A stretch of DNA of 64,000 nt. It comes from Acidobacteria bacterium OLB17 (GTDB lineage Bacteria > Acidobacteriota > Blastocatellia > Pyrinomonadales > Pyrinomonadaceae). The stretch spans positions 1 to 64,000 of the forward strand of contig LLEU01000027.1 of assembly GCA_001567505.1 (NCBI GenBank), written 5' to 3'. The notes beneath the pieces were generated by a model that saw nothing but the letters and a program-made list of their open reading frames with translations, was not told the origin of the DNA and searched no databases. Positions 19,185 to 28,318 of this stretch are shown in pieces. Every line of letters starts with the position of its first letter. Positions within the stretch are counted from its first letter, which is position 1. The position numbers and the translations under genes were made by a program.

Positions 19185-19476
19185 CTCTAATTAGGGCCGC
19201 CGGAGGAGACCGGTGGAATCCGATGTCGGGGAGAATCGGCCATGAAACGTCAAATGACGCATCAATATGCCGGTTCTGCAGGCCGACAGCAGACCGCTTT
19301 CGCGAGCCGGTCTCCTAGGGCGGCGTTGCCATGCGATTTTCAGTCGCTTTGCTAACCAACAGCAATTGAGGAGTCGAACCTCTTCGGGCTGCTCCGCAAT
19401 ACCCTGTAAAAATGCGAGCCCGAATGACTTACAGGTGGCGGTTAATGAAGAATATACAATCAAGACAAAGATTTTA
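19185..19476 (-). other. Intergenic region within the microcompartment operon, possible structured RNA
   Basis: No gene is visible. A 9-bp inverted repeat (GGAGACCGG at 19205-19213, CCGGTCTCC at 19307-19315) encloses about 93 bases that contain further complementary pieces. A tRNA-like T-arm (GAGG-TTCGACT-CCTC) and an anticodon-arm-like hairpin (GCGA/TCGC) appear on the minus strand, but in the wrong order for a tRNA. The leader of the SPFH gene may therefore be structured. I could not match it to a known riboswitch. Confidence 0.35.
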
Positions 19477-20277
19477 CTACCCAAGGTTGGCCGCTTGGCT
19501 CAAAAGCTCGATCAATTCCTCACGTGAAAGCGAGACCTTCGGCAGTGCTGTTTCATTTGTGGTACGTACCACGATCTGTGAATCGCACGTGATCCCGGCG
19601 TTGTGAAGGTAGCCGCAGGCCTGGCAGCGGGCGTTCTCCTTGAGGTAACCTGCCTTTTCCCTGATATTTATGAGCTTTTCGATGGCGTCGGGCGGAAGAT
19701 CGTTCGCGCCGCCGAGTGCCCGTGCAAGGATGGCGATCTTCGCCGTATGCTCGAGCGTTTCAAGGCGGTCGAATGCCTGCCACAGGTCGGCTCCGTAAGC
19801 GACGGCGCCGTGATTTGCCATCAAAAGAGCGTTGTGGTCGGTGACAAAAGGCCGCATCGCCTCCGTAAGTTCGCTCGTTGAGGGCGTGCCGTATTCGGTC
19901 AGAGGAACGCAGCCAAGGGTCAGGATGACTTCCGAGAGTATCGGTTCGTCGATCGCGAGGCCTGCAACGGCGAACGCGGTCCCGTGCGGCGGATGCGCGT
20001 GACAGACGGCCTTAACGTCCGGGCGCATCTTGTAGATCAGGAGGTGCATGGCAAGCTCGCTCGATGCGCGCTTGTCCGAAAGCGGCTTGCCGTCCATGTC
20101 GGTCAGAGCAAGCGAATCTTCCGTCATACGGCCCTTGCAGGTCATCGTCGGGGTCGCAAGGACTGTGTTGTCGTCAAGGCGGCAGCTTACGTTGCCGTCC
20201 GAGGAAACAACGTAACTGCGGTCGTAAAGGAGCTTTCCGATCTCGACAATGAGCTTGCGGGCAGATGTCTCGTCCAT
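19477..20277 (-). CDS. Class II aldolase (fuculose-phosphate aldolase-like) with candidate encapsulation tail
   Basis: 266 residues. The zinc-dependent class II aldolase/adducin fold shows the catalytic E74 and zinc ligands H93-x-H95 and H156 (in MANHGAVAYG). The family cleaves L-fuculose-1-phosphate, L-rhamnulose-1-phosphate or related sugar phosphates to DHAP and an aldehyde. After the fold comes an extension with C218-x2-C221 and C231, then a linker, and at 249-266 an amphipathic helix (SREELIELLSQAANL). This layout is typical of encapsulation peptides that target enzymes into microcompartments. It is the first gene of the BMC operon. The sugar is not determinable here; fucose or rhamnose is the precedent from planctomycete-type BMCs. 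Confidence 0.88.
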   Translation of the reverse strand: MDETSARKLIVEIGKLLYDRSYVVSSDGNVSCRLDDNTVLATPTMTCKGRMTEDSLALTDMDGKPLSDKRASSELAMHLLIYKMRPDVKAVCHAHPPHGTAFAVAGLAIDEPILSEVILTLGCVPLTEYGTPSTSELTEAMRPFVTDHNALLMANHGAVAYGADLWQAFDRLETLEHTAKIAILARALGGANDLPPDAIEKLINIREKAGYLKENARCQACGYLHNAGITCDSQIVVRTTNETALPKVSLSREELIELLSQAANLG

Positions 20278-20284
20278 ATGTAAA

Positions 20285-20529
20285 AGTTGGGAAGTTACGA
20301 AGTTACGAAGTTTCGAAGTTACGAAGTTGGGAAGTTACGAAGTTACGAAATTTCGAAGTTGGGAAGTTACGAAGTTACGAAGTTACGAAGAAATGTGCAA
20401 CTTCGCAACTTCGAAACTTCGCAACTTAGTAAACACCGCAACTTCGCAAACTCCGCAACTTCGCAACTTCGCAAACTCCGCAACTTCGCAACTTCGTAAA
20501 CTCCGCAACTTAGTAAACTTCGCAACTTA
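20285..20529. repeat. Inverted array of 8-nt repeats
   Basis: The left arm (20285 to about 20390) is a tandem array of GAAGTTAC with variants GAAGTTTC and GAAGTTGG. The right arm (about 20397-20529) is a tandem array of GCAACTTC, with 9-nt variants such as GCAAACTCC. The arms are near reverse complements around a centre at 20391-20396 and could form an imperfect hairpin of about 100 bp. The array fills the entire space between the stop of the upstream minus-strand gene and the aldolase start, so any transcript of the operon from upstream includes it. Confidence 0.92.
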
Positions 20530-20886
20530 TTTCCCTTGCTCGTGCGTCCTGTGAACGTGGACGCGTCGTTGGCGAGTTTCGCCCGTGGAACCAAATGTCA
20601 TTTCATCGACCGGAGCTGCTCTGACGCCCGGTATCGGCGGCAGATCGGGCGATTCGATCCGGGGCAGCGGATCCGAGAAGGAATTCTCTTCGAGCTGGCG
20701 GCGCAGGTATTGATTTTCCCGCTCGAGGCGTTCCATACGGAACTTCATCGACCGGCAGCGTCCGCGTCCGCGGCCGTGTTCAAAACGCGGTGCGGAAAGA
20801 TCGACAAAGAAGCTTGCCACAAAGATACCGACCGAAAACGCCGCGACGAACGGCACAAAACGCTTAACAAAACTCATTACGTCCAT
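20527..20886 (-). CDS. Small membrane-anchored protein with coiled coil, unknown function
   Basis: 119 residues. One N-terminal transmembrane helix (about 10-28, FVPFVAAFSVGIFVASFF), then a basic stretch, a short coiled coil (MERLERENQYLRRQLEE at about 51-67) and a proline-rich tail ending in a His/Arg-rich segment. No known family was recognised. It is on the same strand as the BMC operon, separated only by the repeat array, but nothing else ties it to the compartment. Confidence 0.6.
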   Translation of the reverse strand: MDVMSFVKRFVPFVAAFSVGIFVASFFVDLSAPRFEHGRGRGRCRSMKFRMERLERENQYLRRQLEENSFSDPLPRIESPDLPPIPGVRAAPVDEMTFGSTGETRQRRVHVHRTHEQGK

Positions 20887-21055
20887 TTCTCAAACCTCAG
20901 AGATCGGTCGCCCGAAAGCAGTCGAATTATTTGCTAATTTTCATTCTACGCCTACTTTCTCGGTTTCGGCAAATTTTTCGACGGCGCTCCGGCCCTCCCG
21001 TTTGCGGCACCTGCCGCGATGCCGTAAACTTTCCCATTCGGAACGAAATTCCAGG

Positions 21056-21664
21056 ATGATCGCTCACCTTTCAGGAAAGCTTTTGGAGAAGAACGCAACG
21101 AGCGTGATCGTTGATGTCGCGGGCGTCGGCTACGAAGTGCATATCCCTTTATCGACGTTCTACGAACTCGGCGAACCTGGCTCGGATGTCGTGCTTCGCA
21201 TCTACACGCACGTCCGCGAGGATGCGATACAACTTTTCGGATTCAACACGCCGCGTGAACGCGATCTTTATCTAAAGGTGATCTCGGTGCAGGGCATCGG
21301 GCCGAAGCTGGGCATTACGGTGCTTTCAGGGATCGGCGTGGATGAGCTTGTAAGGGCCGTTAAAGGTAACGACATCGGTCGGTTGACCTCGATACCCGGG
21401 ATCGGGCGAAAAACGGCCGAGAGGCTCGTTATCGACCTTCGCGACAAGGTCGGTGAATTGACGCCCGACGCGGACGACGCAAAAGCGGCAGAAAAAGGTG
21501 TTGCCGCGGGCGATGATAATTATGATGACGCGCTTTCTGCTTTGACGAACCTCGGCTACCAACGTTCGGTCGCCGAGAAGGCACTTTCTACGGCGCGTGC
21601 CGAGATACCGGACTCGACCGTCCAAAAGCTCCTGCGCAGGGCTCTTCAGCTACTTGCAAAATAA
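21056..21664 (+). CDS. ruvA: Holliday junction branch migration protein RuvA
   Basis: Tetrameric DNA-binding subunit that loads RuvB on Holliday junctions. It starts MIAHLSGKLLEKN, so an upstream in-frame ATG at 21002 is rejected as adding 18 non-conserved residues. The OB-fold (1-64), two helix-hairpin-helix motifs (VQGIGPKLGITVLSGIG and IPGIGRKTAERLVIDL) and the C-terminal RuvB-binding domain (DDALSALTNLGYQ) are all present. The 202 residues match the family. Confidence 0.96.
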   Translation: MIAHLSGKLLEKNATSVIVDVAGVGYEVHIPLSTFYELGEPGSDVVLRIYTHVREDAIQLFGFNTPRERDLYLKVISVQGIGPKLGITVLSGIGVDELVRAVKGNDIGRLTSIPGIGRKTAERLVIDLRDKVGELTPDADDAKAAEKGVAAGDDNYDDALSALTNLGYQRSVAEKALSTARAEIPDSTVQKLLRRALQLLAK

Positions 21665-22463
21665 GCCTGACAAAAACGAGGCCGCCGAAGAGACGGCCAT
21701 CAGCGGCATTGCCGCGAGGTTTCGCTCGGACCTCGCCTCGCTCGATAGACGCGTGCTCTTTGCTCTCGTATATGCGGCGGCGGGACTTACCGCGATCAAT
21801 TTCCTGAAAGAGCCGAGCGTACTCGAATGGCTGACGCGCGGCACGCCGCTTTCGGAGATCGGGCGCGAGGCCGTCGATCCGCGGCACACGAATCTTGCGA
21901 ATCTTTCGTGGTGGGTATTCGTTTCGGTCACGTTCTACTCTGTCGTGCCGGCTTTGTGGGTGCGGTTCGTGCAGAAAAGGCCGCTACGCGAGATCGGCCT
22001 TGCGCTGAACCTTGAACCGGGCTTTTTGAAGCTGCTCGCATTCTGCCTCGCGGTGATGCTGCCGGTTACGTATCTGATGTCGCTAACGGCCGGCTTCGCC
22101 GCGAAATATCCGTTCCTGAAGGTCTTTGACGGCACGCCATACCTTTCGGCGGCGCTGCTTATTTGGGAGCTGATCTACTTTGCGCAGTTCTTCGGGCTGG
22201 AATTCTTCTTTAGAGGTTTTCTCGTACACAGCCTCAAGCCGACGCTCGGCGCATACTCGATCCTCGCGATGACCGTGCCTTACACGATGATCCATTTCCA
22301 AAAGCCGATGCCCGAAGCGTTCGCAGCGATCTTCGCCGGCCTTTTTCTCGGCTGGATCTCGTATCGCAACGGCACGATCTGGCTCGGCCTCGTGCTTCAC
22401 TGCTCGGTCGCGTTCTCGATGGACATCTTCTCGCTCTACAATGCCGGGCTGATCTTTAGATAA
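21654..22463 (+). CDS. CPBP-family intramembrane metalloprotease
   Basis: About 269 residues from a TTG at 21654 that overlaps the end of ruvA by 11 bases. An ATG at 21597 would overlap by 68 bases, and the start remains uncertain. The protein is polytopic, with segments at about 35-50, 85-110, 130-155, 165-185, 210-225 and 230-255. The Abi/CPBP motifs are recognisable: GLEFFFRG (Glu and Arg of motif 1), MIHF (motif 2 His) and LVLHCSVAF (motif 4). The family includes eukaryotic CAAX protease homologues and bacteriocin-immunity proteins; many members are uncharacterised. Its place between ruvA and ruvB is unusual. Confidence 0.82.
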   Translation: MQNKPDKNEAAEETAISGIAARFRSDLASLDRRVLFALVYAAAGLTAINFLKEPSVLEWLTRGTPLSEIGREAVDPRHTNLANLSWWVFVSVTFYSVVPALWVRFVQKRPLREIGLALNLEPGFLKLLAFCLAVMLPVTYLMSLTAGFAAKYPFLKVFDGTPYLSAALLIWELIYFAQFFGLEFFFRGFLVHSLKPTLGAYSILAMTVPYTMIHFQKPMPEAFAAIFAGLFLGWISYRNGTIWLGLVLHCSVAFSMDIFSLYNAGLIFR

Positions 22464-22496
22464 GGCTTGGCCCGTTGCGCTAGAATACAACCTGCA

Positions 22497-23534
22497 ATGG
22501 CGAACACGGCGGCGATCGATATCAGGAACGACGAGCTTTCGGCAGACGAGAGCCGATTCGAGGTGACGCTGCGGCCTGTTCGGCTGAGCGATTACATCGG
22601 GCAGTCAAAGGCGAAAGAGAACCTTCGCGTCTTTATGAAGGCCGCGTTGAGACGCCGCGAGGCGCTCGACCATATTCTTCTTACAGGGCCGCCGGGACTC
22701 GGAAAGACCACGCTTTCGCACATCGTCGCTAACGAAATGGGAGCCGCGCTCAAGGCAACCTCCGGCCCCGTGATCGAAAAGGCAGGCGACCTTGCGGCCA
22801 TCTTGACGGGCCTCGAAGAAGGCGACGTTCTCTTTATCGACGAGATCCATCGCCTTAACCCGGCGATCGAGGAGATCTTGTATCCCGCGATGGAGGATTA
22901 CAGTCTCGACATTATGATCGGGCAAGGGCCGGCGGCTCGTTCGATCAAGCTTGACCTTCCGAAATTCACGCTCGTCGGTGCGACCACGCGTCCGGGATCG
23001 ATCACGCCGCCCTTGCGCGGCCGATTCGGCATAATCTTTAATCTCGATTTCTACGGCGTCGAAGATCTCGACAAGATCGTCCGCCGTTCGGCCGACATCC
23101 TCGATGTCAAGATCGACGCAAAAGGTTCCGAGGAGATCGCACGTCGCGGCCGCGGGACGCCGAGGATCGTGAATCGCCTTCTGCGTCGCGTCCGCGATTT
23201 CGCAGAGGTCGAACACGAAGGCGTCGTGACCGAGGCGGTCGCAAACTATGCGCTGGATCGAATGGAAGTTGACAGCTTCGGGCTTGATGAGATGGACGCG
23301 AAGCTGCTTCGCACGATCATTGAGAAATTCGACGGCGGGCCGGTCGGGTTGAGCACGCTTTCGGCCGCGATCCACGAGGAGAAAGACTCGATCGAAGAGG
23401 TCATCGAGCCGTACCTTTTGCAGATCGGCTTTCTGAACCGCACACAGCGTGGCCGAGTGGCGACGCGTCGCGCATTCGAGCATTTCGGGATCAGCTTCAG
23501 GCCATCCGAGACGGACTCGCCCACGCTCTTTTAG
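22497..23534 (+). CDS. ruvB: Holliday junction branch migration helicase RuvB
   Basis: AAA+ motor of the RuvAB complex. The start MANTAAID at 22497 is preferred over a TTG at 22467. Walker A GPPGLGKT (about 64-71), Walker [10 protein letters not shown], sensor 1 GATTRPG and the C-terminal winged helix ([14 protein letters not shown]) are intact. The 345 residues match the family. A possible -10 box TAGAAT lies about 10 bases upstream, so it may have its own promoter besides read-through from ruvA. Confidence 0.96.
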   Translation: MANTAAIDIRNDELSADESRFEVTLRPVRLSDYIGQSKAKENLRVFMKAALRRREALDHILLTGPPGLGKTTLSHIVANEMGAALKATSGPVIEKAGDLAAILTGLEEGDVLFIDEIHRLNPAIEEILYPAMEDYSLDIMIGQGPAARSIKLDLPKFTLVGATTRPGSITPPLRGRFGIIFNLDFYGVEDLDKIVRRSADILDVKIDAKGSEEIARRGRGTPRIVNRLLRRVRDFAEVEHEGVVTEAVANYALDRMEVDSFGLDEMDAKLLRTIIEKFDGGPVGLSTLSAAIHEEKDSIEEVIEPYLLQIGFLNRTQRGRVATRRAFEHFGISFRPSETDSPTLF

Positions 23535-23584
23535 CAGAGAAGTGATTTTTAGATAATTCCGCCCGGGAAGGAAGGGGAGAAAAG

Positions 23585-23617
23585 GCAGGCAGGGACGAGG
23601 GTCGTCCCTGCCTGCCG
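23585..23617. terminator. Perfect 15-bp hairpin, bidirectional terminator
   Basis: Stem GGCAGGCAGGGACGA pairs perfectly with its complement across a 3-nt GGG loop. It sits between convergent ruvB and gyrA. The T-tract is weak on both sides (GTTATTGTTTA on the plus strand), but the stem is strong. Confidence 0.75.
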
Positions 23618-23624
23618 TTATTGT

Positions 23625-26162
23625 TTACTCGTCCTCAGCCGCAAGGAGCGAGACGGAAGTTACGCGGTCGTCCTCGCCGGTCTTGATGAGCGTAACGCCC
23701 TGTGCGGAACGTCCCGTTTCGCGAATGTGCTCGACGCCGAGGCGTATGAGTTTTGCCTGCTGCGTGATGATCATAATTTCGCTGTTCTCATCGACAGGGA
23801 AGGCCGCGACGACCTTTCCGGTCCGGTCGGTCGTCTTCATATTGATCACGCCGACGCCGCCGCGTTTGGTTAGGCGATAGCTGTCAACCTGCGTCTGCTT
23901 GCCGAAGCCGTTCTCGGAAACGGTGAGGATCTTCTCGGTTCCTTCTGCTGAGACCGCGCAGACCGAGACGACATAGTCGCCTTTGCGAAGGTTTACGCCT
24001 TTTACGCCGCGTGTAGCACGGCCGGTCGGCCGGACGTCCGATTCATTGAACCGAACGGCCATTCCGTCGTGCGTCGCAACGAAGATCTGGCACGTGCCGT
24101 CAGTGCGGATGACCTCGAGAAGTTCATCGCCGGGATCGATGTTGATCGCGTTGATGCCCTGGGCACGGATATTCTGATAGTCGGAAAGTGCGGTCTTTTT
24201 GATGACGCCGTTCTTGGTGACCATCGTTAGGAAGACCTTCTCGTTGAAATCTCGGACGGCCATCGTCGCGACGAGTTTCTTTTCCGAAGAAAGCTGAACG
24301 AGGTTCACGACGGCCTTGCCGCGAGCGGCCGCAGCGGCCTCGGGGATCTCGTGAACCTTGATCTTGAAGACCTGGCCGTCGTCGGTGAAGATCATCAACG
24401 CATCGTGCGTCGAAGCGGTGAAGAGATGCTCGACAAAGTCTTCGTTCTTCGCCGTTGCGCCGAGCCTGCCTTTGCCGCCGCGTCCCTGCCGAGAATAGGT
24501 CGAAACGGGCGTCCGCTTTATGTAGCCTGCGTTCGTGACGGTGATCGCGACCTCTTCGTCGGCGATCAGGTCCTCGATGCGAAGTTCGACGCCGGCATCG
24601 ATGATCACGGTGCGGCGTTCGTCGCCATAAATGCGCTTTATTTCAGAGAGTTCGTCGACCACGACCTGACGGAGGACACTGTCGTTCGCGAGGATATTCT
24701 CGAGCTCGGCCATATACTTGATGATCTCGGCGTACTCATCGAGGATCTTCTGGCGTTCGAGGGCCGAGAGGCGTCGGAGCTGAAGGTCGAGGATCGCCTG
24801 TGCCTGTATCTCGGAGAATTCGAGGCTTGCGATGACCTTGCGAAGGTCTTTCAAGAACGCGTCCTCGGTCTTGTCGCCGGTGATGCCGCGCCATTTCTTC
24901 ACTTCGTCGAGAGTCGAGAAATTGGCGGTCAGCCACGCTCTTGCCTCATCGACCGATCGGGCATTCCGAATGAGCGGAATTATGTAATCGAGGGCGTCGA
25001 TCGCCTTGTTGAGGCCCTCCAAAATATGTGCACGAGCCTGTGCCTTTCGCAGGTCGAACTCGGTGCGTCGGCGAACTACCTCACGGCGAAAATCGACGAA
25101 CGCCTCGAGCATCTGCTTGAGATTCAGAAGCTTCGGCTGGCCGTCGAGGATCGCGATATTGATGATGCCGAACGATGACTGCATCGGCGTCAGTTTGTAG
25201 AGCTTATTTAGGATGACCTGCGGGATCGCATCGCGTTTTAGTTCGATGACGATGCGCATTCCTTCGCGGTTGGATTCGTCGCGGATCTCGGAGATGCCGT
25301 CGAGGCGCTTCTCTTGGACGAGTTCGGCGATCTTCTCGATAAGCCGAGCTTTATTGACCTGATACGGGATCTCCGTTACGACCACAGCATTGCGCACACG
25401 TTCGCCGCGTCCGATCTCATCGACGACGGCCTTTGCACGCATCTGTATGACGCCGCGGCCCGTTCGGTAGGCGCTCTCGATGCCTTCGCGGCCATAGATA
25501 AAGCCTGCGGTCGGAAAATCGGGGCCAGGGACCATCTTGAGGAGAGCATCTATCGAGATCTGTGGATCTTTTACGAGTTCGATCGTCGCAGTTAGGATCT
25601 CGGTTAGGTTATGCGGCGGGATCTTCGTCGCCATTCCGACGGCGATGCCCTCGGAACCGTTCACAAGGAGATTCGGGATACGCGTCGGCAGGACCGTCGG
25701 CTCGCTGAGGCGGCCGTCGTAGTTCGGCTGGAACGTAACGGTCTCTTTCTCGATGTCGGCAAGGACCTCGTCCGAGATCTTCGCGAGGCGGACCTCCGTA
25801 TAACGCATTGCGGCCGGATTGTCGCCATCGACGGAACCGAAATTGCCCTGTCCCTGGATCAGCGGATAACGCAGCGAGAAGTCCTGCGCCATGCGGACGA
25901 TCGTGTCGTAGATAGCCGAATCGCCGTGCGGGTGATATTTACCCATCACGTCGCCGACCGGCCCGGCGGACTTTCGGAACGCTTTATTTGAGGTATTTCC
26001 GGCCTCGTACATTCCGTAAAGGACGCGGCGATGTACGGGCTTCAGGCCGTCGCGAGCATCGGGAAGTGCACGGCCGATGATGACGCTCATTGCGTAGTCG
26101 AGATACGACCGACGCATTTCGTCTTCGATGTTTATTTGGTCTCGTTCGAGTAATGAATCCAT
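23625..26162 (-). CDS. gyrA: DNA gyrase subunit A
   Basis: 845-residue DNA-cleaving subunit of gyrase. The catalytic tyrosine is Y121 in AAMRYTE. The quinolone-resistance region reads [13 protein letters not shown] with S82 and D86, the wild-type drug-sensitive residues. The C-terminal six-bladed DNA-wrapping domain is present. Its GyrA-box reads QGRGGKG instead of the common QRRGGKG, one substitution that keeps the positive end. The start is confirmed by [27 protein letters not shown]-type homology. gyrB is not in this window. Confidence 0.97.
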   Translation of the reverse strand: MDSLLERDQINIEDEMRRSYLDYAMSVIIGRALPDARDGLKPVHRRVLYGMYEAGNTSNKAFRKSAGPVGDVMGKYHPHGDSAIYDTIVRMAQDFSLRYPLIQGQGNFGSVDGDNPAAMRYTEVRLAKISDEVLADIEKETVTFQPNYDGRLSEPTVLPTRIPNLLVNGSEGIAVGMATKIPPHNLTEILTATIELVKDPQISIDALLKMVPGPDFPTAGFIYGREGIESAYRTGRGVIQMRAKAVVDEIGRGERVRNAVVVTEIPYQVNKARLIEKIAELVQEKRLDGISEIRDESNREGMRIVIELKRDAIPQVILNKLYKLTPMQSSFGIINIAILDGQPKLLNLKQMLEAFVDFRREVVRRRTEFDLRKAQARAHILEGLNKAIDALDYIIPLIRNARSVDEARAWLTANFSTLDEVKKWRGITGDKTEDAFLKDLRKVIASLEFSEIQAQAILDLQLRRLSALERQKILDEYAEIIKYMAELENILANDSVLRQVVVDELSEIKRIYGDERRTVIIDAGVELRIEDLIADEEVAITVTNAGYIKRTPVSTYSRQGRGGKGRLGATAKNEDFVEHLFTASTHDALMIFTDDGQVFKIKVHEIPEAAAAARGKAVVNLVQLSSEKKLVATMAVRDFNEKVFLTMVTKNGVIKKTALSDYQNIRAQGINAINIDPGDELLEVIRTDGTCQIFVATHDGMAVRFNESDVRPTGRATRGVKGVNLRKGDYVVSVCAVSAEGTEKILTVSENGFGKQTQVDSYRLTKRGGVGVINMKTTDRTGKVVAAFPVDENSEIMIITQQAKLIRLGVEHIRETGRSAQGVTLIKTGEDDRVTSVSLLAAEDE

Positions 26163-26619
26163 TTTTTGTACAAATATTCCGAAGCAAGCTTGAAGAACAG
26201 GCTATTTACGGGTCTTTTTTAAGGAGACGAGGCGCTAAAAAAAGTGTTTACAAATCTCCATTCGATAGGTAATACTATTTTACAGGCTGCAGGGCCTCTC
26301 TCGCAACCCTGCAGGCCATCCTGAAAGTTCATATTTGCCCAGTAAATACAAGGTTTTTGGCGGCCTCTGAAGGCGTATTACCCGGCACACGACCCCTTGA
26401 AGTTAGGATCTCGAACTTGCCATATCAGATATGAACGGTCCCGGAAAAAAATGGAAGACGCGTGTGAACCGTCATTTATTTGAATAGGCTCGCTGTGCCG
26501 CAACTCGTGCGGCATCGCACCCACAGATCGGCCGGCAGCATCGCCGGACGAGATCATAAATGCGGGCTGCAGAACACCCTGCAAAGTCAAACCCTGATCC
26601 TCGACAGCCAAAAAAGCTA
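26163..26619. other. Intergenic region between divergent gyrA and PilZ gene
   Basis: About 450 bases without a credible gene. An 8-bp hairpin with a 12-nt loop (CTGCAGGG at 26287-26294, CCCTGCAG at 26307-26314) lies 125 bases upstream of gyrA. Related CTGCA-containing pieces recur near 26568-26582. The AT-rich stretch at 26210-26275 is a plausible place for the gyrA promoter, but I could not define boxes with confidence. Confidence 0.4.
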
Positions 26620-27371
26620 ATGTCAACCGCCTACGTTAAAGAAAATCGGAGAATCCAAAGGATCGCGCTTCCGCTGCCGGTCCGTGTCGAGGTAAAGATC
26701 GACGCAAATGTCTCTTGGAATGAGATCACGCGGCTTCAGGACGTGTCTGCCTTCGGTGCAGGTTTCATGCTCAAGCGGCCGACAAAACGCGGCCGTCTGA
26801 TAATGCTGACGATCCCGATCCTCGGCAGCTTAGAGTATTCGATTTTACCGAGCCGCAATACAAGATCTGGGGAATTGTCCGTCGCTGCATCGACGCAAGC
26901 TCGGATCCTGAGAATCCGCAATACGCCTGCGGTGTTGCTTTCATCGGCAAAACTCCGCCGGACGACTATATTGCCAATCCGTCCCGCCTATACGACATTA
27001 CACATCGTGAGGACGAAGGACTCTGGCATATCGGCGAAATGGATCTTGATGCGGACGACAGCGACTTGCCGAAAGATCTGCGAAAACAGACCCGCTTCCC
27101 GATCCCGGAACCGCTCGTCATAGAGCTGCTTGACGAATCCGGCGAGGTGATAAAGAGCGAGTCCACAGTGACCGAGAATATCAGCTACGGCGGAGCGGCC
27201 ATCTTTACACAATGGGATCTCGAACCGGGCACTTTCGTGCGTGTCGTAAGCCTGCGTCATGACCTGAAGATCATCTCGGTCGTCCGCGGCCGAAGGCTTG
27301 GTTCGGACGGAATTCCGCGTCTTCATCTTGAGTTCATCGATCGATTCTTTCCTCTTGAAGGGATCGATTAG
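26620..27371 (+). CDS. PilZ-domain protein with two domains, frameshifted in this sequence
   Basis: Inferred length about 250 residues. The first domain opens with NRRIQRIALPLPVRVEV and continues to KRGRLIMLTIP, where one lost base near 26817-26822 shifts the frame. The rest (RQLRVFDFTEPQYKIWG ... GVAFIGKTPP) follows in the next frame and leads into a second domain with RKQTRFPIPEPLVIEL and ENISYGGAAIFT. PilZ domains are cyclic-di-GMP sensors, but the RxxxR...DxSxxG motif is poorly kept, so ligand binding is doubtful. It is a close paralogue of the next gene, sharing the FIGKTPP(D/E) segment. Confidence 0.75.
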
Positions 27372-27484
27372 CTGGTAGAAAAGGGCTGTGAAATGCCCGA
27401 TATTTTGAAAATCCAAAAGGACAAAAAATTCGAACGGCCGGGTTCCCACACACAGACAAGCAAGACCGTCGTCTCCCGACTAAA

Positions 27485-28288
27485 ATGAGCAGTAAAGACT
27501 TCGAACACGTTCCTCCACCCGGACAACCCGAAATGCGAGCATCGGCTCGCCAGGAGATCGACCTAAAGGCCATCGTGCAAGTAACCGGTGATAATGAGCC
27601 CTGGAAGGAGATCACTCCTGTTACGAGCATCTCGCGAAACGGAGCCGGATTTACCCTCACGCAGCCGTGTGTTGTTGGGCGCCTGATCCAACTTACGATG
27701 CCGCTCGCCGACGAACTTCGCGCCTACGACAAAGGCGAGAAGGTCTATCAGGTCGTCGGCGTCGTTCAGTTCTGCAATCGCGGATCTGTCGAAGGCTCGG
27801 ACGTCTATCATATCGGCGTTGGTTTCATAGGCAAGACCCCGCCGGAAAGCCATCTCGCGGATCCCGCACAGGGCTATCGCATCATCGGTATGCATCCGAA
27901 CGGCCTCTGGCGTGTTATTGAATCCGCGACGGAATTCACGCCCCGCAAAAGCTCGCGTTTCTGGATGAGCATTCCGATGACGGTTTCCCGCCTGAAGGGA
28001 AAATTGGAAAAGACGGCCCAGAAAGAGGATTGTTTGACGCAGAATATCAGCACGGCCGGTGTATCCGTACTTTGTTCGCTGCCGGTCAAGCCCGGCGAGC
28101 GGGTGAAGGTCGCGAGCGAGGAATTTCGCTTCTATTCGGTCGCGATCGTCCGAAACCGAAAAGAACGCAAGAATCAGCTTCCGACGCTGCATCTCGAATT
28201 CGTCGATCAACGATTTCCTACTGAAAAGATGTTCCTTGCGGATAATCGGCTTGAAGCCGAGGCCTCGGGCGTAAGCGTGGTTTCTTGA
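27485..28288 (+). CDS. PilZ-like double-domain protein
   Basis: 267 residues with two PilZ-like beta-barrels: the first at about 20-120 (SARQEIDLKAIVQV...TSISRNGAGFTL), the second at about 155-245 (RKSSRFWMSIPMTVSRLKG...NISTAGVSVLCSLPV). The N-S-GAG and N-STAG segments occupy the place of the c-di-GMP DxSxxG motif, with Asp replaced by Ser or Asn, so binding may be altered. The neighbouring paralogue has the same two-domain order, pointing to a tandem duplication. A 9-bp hairpin follows the stop. Confidence 0.78.
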   Translation: MSSKDFEHVPPPGQPEMRASARQEIDLKAIVQVTGDNEPWKEITPVTSISRNGAGFTLTQPCVVGRLIQLTMPLADELRAYDKGEKVYQVVGVVQFCNRGSVEGSDVYHIGVGFIGKTPPESHLADPAQGYRIIGMHPNGLWRVIESATEFTPRKSSRFWMSIPMTVSRLKGKLEKTAQKEDCLTQNISTAGVSVLCSLPVKPGERVKVASEEFRFYSVAIVRNRKERKNQLPTLHLEFVDQRFPTEKMFLADNRLEAEASGVSVVS

Positions 28289-28318
28289 AGATGCACCGCT
28301 TCTGCGGCTAATCTATAA

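Noticed and set aside
19200-19260. Cobalamin riboswitch-like piece (CCGGTGGAATCCG) on the plus strand
   Set aside because: Only the B12-box-like fragment is present; the GCCACTG and CAGGAtACC elements are missing, and no gene follows on that strand.
19300-19400. Possible tRNA in the BMC operon gap
   Set aside because: A T-arm-like and an anticodon-arm-like hairpin exist on the minus strand but in the order T-arm, D-arm-like, anticodon arm, with no matching acceptor stem. No intact cloverleaf can be drawn, and permuted tRNA genes are not known in bacteria.
20249-20554. Coding potential in the octamer array
   Set aside because: Frames on both strands are repeats of the same few residues and merely reflect the octamer period.
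26378-26626. Short minus-strand frame upstream of the PilZ gene
   Set aside because: No ribosome site, no family, and it overlaps the divergent promoter region.
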